Positions 54,445-57,791 of a DNA stretch of 57,791 nucleotides are shown here, in pieces. Below the pieces are notes generated by a model. It had not been told where the DNA came from. It made no database searches and saw nothing but the letters and a program-made list of their open reading frames with translations. Every line of letters starts with the position of its first letter. The first letter of the stretch is position 1. The stretch covers positions 1-57,791 of the forward strand of contig WSNH01000001.1 in NCBI GenBank assembly GCA_013316135.1, written 5' to 3'. Made by a program: the position numbers and the translations under genes. This stretch comes from Clostridia bacterium. GTDB taxonomy: Bacteria; Bacillota; Clostridia; Christensenellales; UBA3700.

Positions 54445-54807
54445 TTACTTTTTGGGTGGTGCGGCGTCAAATACGCCCTCGAACACGATGCCGAGACCGA
54501 TATTGCCGTCTTCTCTCGGATAAACCTCGAAGTTGTTCGCTTTACGTAAGGCGTCGCAGAACTTGTCAATCATATCGATAACGACAAGGCTTGCGATAAT
54601 CTCTACGCAAATTGAACTACCCGTAAGGTCGTCGGGAGTTACGTTAATTTTTGCGTTCTTGTCGGTTTCCCATACAAAGTCCGCTATGTCCTGAATTGCC
54701 TGCTTTGTTTCGTCGTAACGCTGATGGTTTTTGACGAGAATGACATTCTTGGGCATATGGTCTTCATAGTAGGCGAGAAGGGCATCAATTCCGTCTTTTT
54801 TCTTCAC
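54445..54807 (-). CDS. hypothetical protein
   Basis: 120 aa, no recognised domain. Start MKKKDGIDALLAYYEDH has an AGGAGG box. Alternating beta and helix pattern (VILVKNHQRYDETKQAI). It lies 98 nt downstream of the candidate RNA terminator. Confidence 0.6.
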   Translation of the reverse strand: MKKKDGIDALLAYYEDHMPKNVILVKNHQRYDETKQAIQDIADFVWETDKNAKINVTPDDLTGSSICVEIIASLVVIDMIDKFCDALRKANNFEVYPREDGNIGLGIVFEGVFDAAPPKK

Positions 54808-54904
54808 GCTATACCTCCTTTACTGCGAGGCGTTCGCAGCCGTCGCAATTATTATATTATTGTTGCGACAACTGTAAGTCGTCAAGAAATACTTGTGAGC
54901 ATTG

Positions 54905-55029
54905 AAATAAAAAGGTGGCGGGTTTACGATACCCGCCAAAACGCAATGAATGTTTTCCACTATGAAAAACAAACACCCACCACGCAAGGCGTGGTATATA
55001 TAGCAACACCACCACGAGTGCTATATACA
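54905..55029 (-). ncRNA. candidate small RNA gene (promoter at 55036-55064, terminator at 54905-54937)
   Basis: Promoter on the minus strand: TTGACA (55059-55064), 17 nt, TATTAT (55036-55041). The predicted about 125-nt transcript contains TATATAGCA/TGCTATATA and CCACGC/GCGTGG hairpins and ends at GGCGGGT/ACCCGCC (54917-54937) followed by a T-run. Such compact promoter-hairpin-terminator units are typical of antisense or regulatory RNAs on mobile elements. Confidence 0.7.
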
Positions 55030-55044
55030 TTAGTTATAATAGCA

Positions 55045-55347
55045 CTATTCGTCGTCATTGTCAAGATGTTTTTGCAACACGACGCCATACTTTTCCTCTA
55101 ATGCCGTAAGGCAAATCGTTGTAATCGACATACCCGTATCGGCTAACAATTTTTCCAACGCGGGTTTGTACTCGATTTGCAATCGAATTTTGGGTTCATA
55201 TATAGTGCCTTTTTCACGCTGCTTTTGTTTGCGACGCCATTCCTTAACCTTTTCGGGGTGGGTGGCGTGATATTTTTTTTGGGTTGCATAACCGCCTTCG
55301 CGTGTCGATGAGAGCGAACGCCGTGCAGGCTTTTTTTCGTCAGCCAT
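55045..55347 (-). CDS. small basic protein, possible ribbon-helix-helix regulator
   Basis: 100 aa from the Met at 55347, chosen for the GAGGTG box. Basic first half (KKYHATHPEKVKEWRRKQKQ), then IRLQIEYKPALEKLLADTGMSITTICLTALEEKYG, reminiscent of a ribbon-helix-helix DNA-binding segment. It could be the regulator of the element's operators; untested. The small-RNA promoter sits over its last codons. Confidence 0.6.
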   Translation of the reverse strand: MADEKKPARRSLSSTREGGYATQKKYHATHPEKVKEWRRKQKQREKGTIYEPKIRLQIEYKPALEKLLADTGMSITTICLTALEEKYGVVLQKHLDNDDE

Positions 55348-55400
55348 ATTACACCTCATTGTGCTTGATAGTGCAATTATAGCACAACGCAATGCAAAAA

Positions 55401-55580
55401 TCAACCGCTATGACGAGCGTGAGCTTGATTTGTGATAAAAGTGCTTTTGCAATCGGCGATGTAACGCCGCCGAGCTTCGGTTTCCGTGTAATCGTAGTAT
55501 TGACGAACACCGAGAGCGCCGTATATTACAACGGTGCCCCGAATGTTACGCTCAATGAGATGAATGAACCGCCGCGCCAT
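55401..55580 (-). CDS. small hypothetical protein
   Basis: 59 aa, MARRFIHLIERNIRGTVVIY then QYYDYTETEARRRYIAD. The YY-Y-ExEA-RY pattern is common in short mobile-element proteins of unknown function. It is coupled to the 263-aa gene by a TAATG overlap, which supports it being real. Confidence 0.6.
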   Translation of the reverse strand: MARRFIHLIERNIRGTVVIYGALGVRQYYDYTETEARRRYIADCKSTFITNQAHARHSG

Positions 55581-56371
55581 TAGTTGGACGCGGTTTCGTC
55601 GGTATAGCCCTTGTAGCCGTCTACGCCGTACAGTCTGCCCGTTACGAGGCGGTTGCAGATGTCAACGAGAATGCGACGGAAGAAGGCGTCATTCGATACG
55701 CGAATGGTAAGCTCGTGCTTGTTGGACTTTTTGCCGTACAAGGCATCGAGATACTTCACGTCATAGTTGTTGCACTTGTAGATGGGCGTATCGTCGTCGT
55801 TGCAAGGCAAGATTTCGTCGATGACGGTCTGTAAGAGCTTGCATACCTGCGAATTGCTGGTAGGCGTCTTGCCGAGCTTAATCTCACGCGCCTTTTCTTT
55901 GAGGAAGTACGATTTCGCAATCTTGTCCACGTCCGCGCCGAGTTCCTTTGCGACACGCAAGCACATAAGCTGGTTGACGGCACTCGCCGTTAATTCCCAA
56001 TGCGTATCGAGCTTGGCGTGCGAACAGAACGCAAGCAAGTCAATCTGACGCTTACGGGTATCGGGGTCGATAGCGATAACGCGAGGATTGTTCTTATCGT
56101 CGCTTTTCTTTTCCTTGTGCGCAAGGGTTTCGTAGCTGTACGCTTTGATAATTTCGACGATGGGGTTGGGCTTTTTGGCGTACTCGTTGTACATATCGAG
56201 AGCTTTCGCCTTCGCATAGTCCTTTTCCGCCTTGTCAAGTTCGCCCATTGCCGCGTTATACGCCACGAGGTCTACGGGATTTTTGCCGAGAGCTTCATTT
56301 GCCTTTTTCATCGCTGCGTCATACGCTTCTTTTGCGATTTCGAGAGGGGTTTTCTTTGCTTCGTTTGCCAT
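55580..56371 (-). CDS. hypothetical protein with N-terminal coiled coil
   Basis: 263 aa. Residues 5-60 are an alanine- and lysine-rich helix or coiled coil. The rest is a mixed alpha/beta globular part (LLAFCSHAKLDTHWELTASA; ELTIRVSNDAFFRRILVDIC). AAGGAG upstream. Family not recognised. It could be structural or a replication accessory. Confidence 0.6.
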   Translation of the reverse strand: MANEAKKTPLEIAKEAYDAAMKKANEALGKNPVDLVAYNAAMGELDKAEKDYAKAKALDMYNEYAKKPNPIVEIIKAYSYETLAHKEKKSDDKNNPRVIAIDPDTRKRQIDLLAFCSHAKLDTHWELTASAVNQLMCLRVAKELGADVDKIAKSYFLKEKAREIKLGKTPTSNSQVCKLLQTVIDEILPCNDDDTPIYKCNNYDVKYLDALYGKKSNKHELTIRVSNDAFFRRILVDICNRLVTGRLYGVDGYKGYTDETASN

Positions 56372-56513
56372 AATGTTACACTCCTTGAATGTATAGAATT
56401 TTTTTGAGCAATCGGTTGGCTATCCACGTCCGCCACGAGGAGGCTTGCCCATTGGACGCGCGGCTCACATAACGTGAGCCATAAGGAGGAGAAAAATGAA
56501 AGAAGGAAGGAGA

Positions 56514-56684
56514 TTAGTTATGGTTGTGCAAGTTGTCCAATAAAAAGGACACGAACCGTTCGAGGCATTGTTCGCCCCGATTTGCGTAATGCGCCGCAAT
56601 CTCGGACACTTGTGCCAGCGATACATTATCGGCTAAACACAACGCCGCCGAGCGTTCAGGCATCTCGAAGAGATACTTTTCCAT
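56514..56684 (-). CDS. small hypothetical protein
   Basis: 56 aa from the Met at 56684 (GAGGTG box 5 nt upstream), MEKYLFEMPERSAALCLADN. Helical, no domain recognised. First gene after the large gene-free region. Confidence 0.5.
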   Translation of the reverse strand: MEKYLFEMPERSAALCLADNVSLAQVSEIAAHYANRGEQCLERFVSFLLDNLHNHN

Positions 56685-56782
56685 ATACACCTCAAAGCGA
56701 TTTTTTGTGGGTACGTCCACAAGCGTTAGGCAATTAGCGAAATCACACTCGCCGCGAGAAGGCTTGCCTTTGAGTGCATAAA

Positions 56783-57530
56783 GAACGCCCCGCGCAAATC
56801 GCGCGAAGCGTTCCCATTATTGAAGCGTATTGCTACGCTAATTGTAAGGTTTTGATAATTCACGCTATTCAATATCCGTTTCTAACGCACACCGAATACA
56901 CAGTATTGCCCCTTGGGGTATAGCAAGTGTAATGCTCGCACGACGGGATTACCTTCGATTTGACAAACATAACGCCGTTTGTCTTACCCACTTGGGGCAA
57001 GTAACGCTATGCTGGCGCACCATTGTACGAAAGTCGTAATAATGACATCACGCATAGACACACGTTGCACAAGCCGAGTTTAGGTTTGATGCCATACCTG
57101 TTGCCATTTTCACTATCTGACGCGCAAAGGGGCTTAATTCCGCGATTGCTTAACCGACGCATTTTTGATTTGGCTGAATGTACAGCCTTATGCTTGCGCA
57201 TATGCCACTCATCACTATACCCTGATGGTGAATGGGACGGGTAACGAATTACCCATTTTTTGCAAATCAGCCGATATTGCTATCGTTACCACCTTGCGCC
57301 ACGTGGAGGCTTTGCAATGCAAGGCAACACCAATGTGTGGGTGTTCCCCCCGCGGAAGGGAAGGCACCCCACATAATCGAAGTTTTGCCGTTTGTGTCTT
57401 GACGGTCTGGCAAGTCATAGTTGTTGTAATGAACGCTATGCCGTCCACCCTTACGGGGCGCGTTTGGCACGCGAAGCCCCATAGGCAATTAGTCCCTATG
57501 GTAACTGTTTTATGATAGTCGCGATGTGAT
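56783..57530 (-). ncRNA. hairpin-dense gene-free region, candidate large ornate RNA
   Basis: About 750 nt with no credible gene. Helices include CCATAGG/CCTATGG (57479-57501), GGGGC+GCGT/ACGC+GCCCC (57455-57480), ATGTG+GGGTG with CACCC+CACAT plus TTCCC/GGGAA (57333-57374), GCTTTGC/GCAAGGC (57309-57325) and GGGTAA/TTACCC (57239-57254). At 56783-56813 a 13-bp hairpin pairs fully only on the minus strand, using G-U wobbles, and is followed by TTTA, like a terminator. Size and helix density recall phage-borne ornate RNAs (GOLLD, ROOL), but no signature was recognised. Confidence 0.5.
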
Positions 57531-57575
57531 GCACGACATAAAACCGAATTAACGTAACGCAAGCCGTTTTTCACG

Positions 57576-57791
57576 CTTGCCCCGTTCACTCAAAGAGTAA
57601 CAAGGGGGACACAAGCGCGCCGTTCGCCGTGTGGGCGGTGGGTTGCTTGCCCCGTTCACTCAAAGAGTAACAAGGGGGACACAAGCGCGCCGTTCGCCGT
57701 GTGGGCGGTGGGTTGCTTGCCCCGTTCACTCAAAGAGTAACAAGGGGGACACAAGCGCGCCGTTCGCCGTGTGGGCGGTGGGTTGCTTGCC
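57576..57791. repeat. 70-bp tandem repeat at the window end
   Basis: Three identical 70-bp units (57576-57645, 57646-57715, 57716-57785) and the first 6 bp of a fourth. The unit starts CTTGCCCCGTTCACTCAAAG. Exact identity at the very end suggests either a genuine iteron-like array or an assembly end in a repeat. Confidence 0.9.

Noticed and set aside
25371-57791. Complete prophage
   Set aside because: Integrase, excisionase and gp88 are present, but no terminase, portal, capsid, tail or lysis genes were recognised in this stretch.

Overview
The window has two parts: about 25 kb of ordinary chromosome and at least 32 kb of an integrated mobile element. The chromosome looks like an AT-leaning Bacillota, probably an uncultured gut or rumen clostridium. 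This is inferred from the argGHCJBDF order, the rsmD-coaD / ylbJ / ylbM(tmcAL) neighbourhood known from Firmicutes, a BspA-type LRR protein and strong GGAGG ribosome-binding sites; no species is claimed.

Chromosome (1-25280): a complete arginine operon (argG, H, C, J, B, D, F, then a GNAT acetyltransferase), HU, a C_GCAxxG_C_C protein, and a two-gene SPFH + TIR-TPR-TM-LRR unit. That unit is preceded by perfect 33-bp inverted repeats around a promoter-like spacer, a possible invertible promoter. Then come rdgB, a DUF2156 protein, aconitase, 5-FTHF cyclo-ligase, an in-frame RsmD-CoaD fusion, a ylbJ homologue, a candidate 150-nt RNA gene with its own promoter and terminator, and tmcAL.

Mobile element (about 25300 to the window end): essentially every gene is on the minus strand, reading toward a tyrosine integrase and excisionase at its left edge. 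No capsid, tail or replication genes were recognised. It carries (a) a tightly overlapping NAD operon: nicotinamidase, PRPP synthetase, NAMPT, macro domain, NadE; (b) RNA-repair enzymes: an Rnl5-type RNA ligase, a polynucleotide kinase-HD protein and an RlaP-like nucleotidyltransferase; (c) a ubiquitin-like set resembling PRTRC: Ubl, E2-like, JAMM, E1/ThiF, next to a DUF2828 TROVE/vWA-like protein; (d) a retron/group-II-like reverse transcriptase and an RNase HI; (e) an RlmN-like radical SAM protein.

The most unusual feature is RNA. Two ordinary tRNA genes (Pro, Ser) lie among the metabolic genes. A 0.7-kb intergenic region at 50.7-51.4 kb holds two tRNA genes whose anticodon stems are interrupted by 45- and 43-nt intron-like insertions; removing these restores complete cloverleaves. 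Six copies of the motif ACAGCAA occur in this region, each beside a helix. A second structured leader motif occurs three times (43.2, 44.9, 53.7 kb), and other long gene-free stretches are full of hairpins. RNA kinase/phosphatase, ligase, macro-domain and nicotinamide-recycling enzymes are what a protein-based tRNA splicing or repair pathway would need, so the element may splice or repair its own tRNAs. This is inference. The alternative, that these enzymes counter host anticodon nucleases and NAD-depleting defences, is also plausible. The window ends in a 70-bp tandem repeat, probably a contig end.
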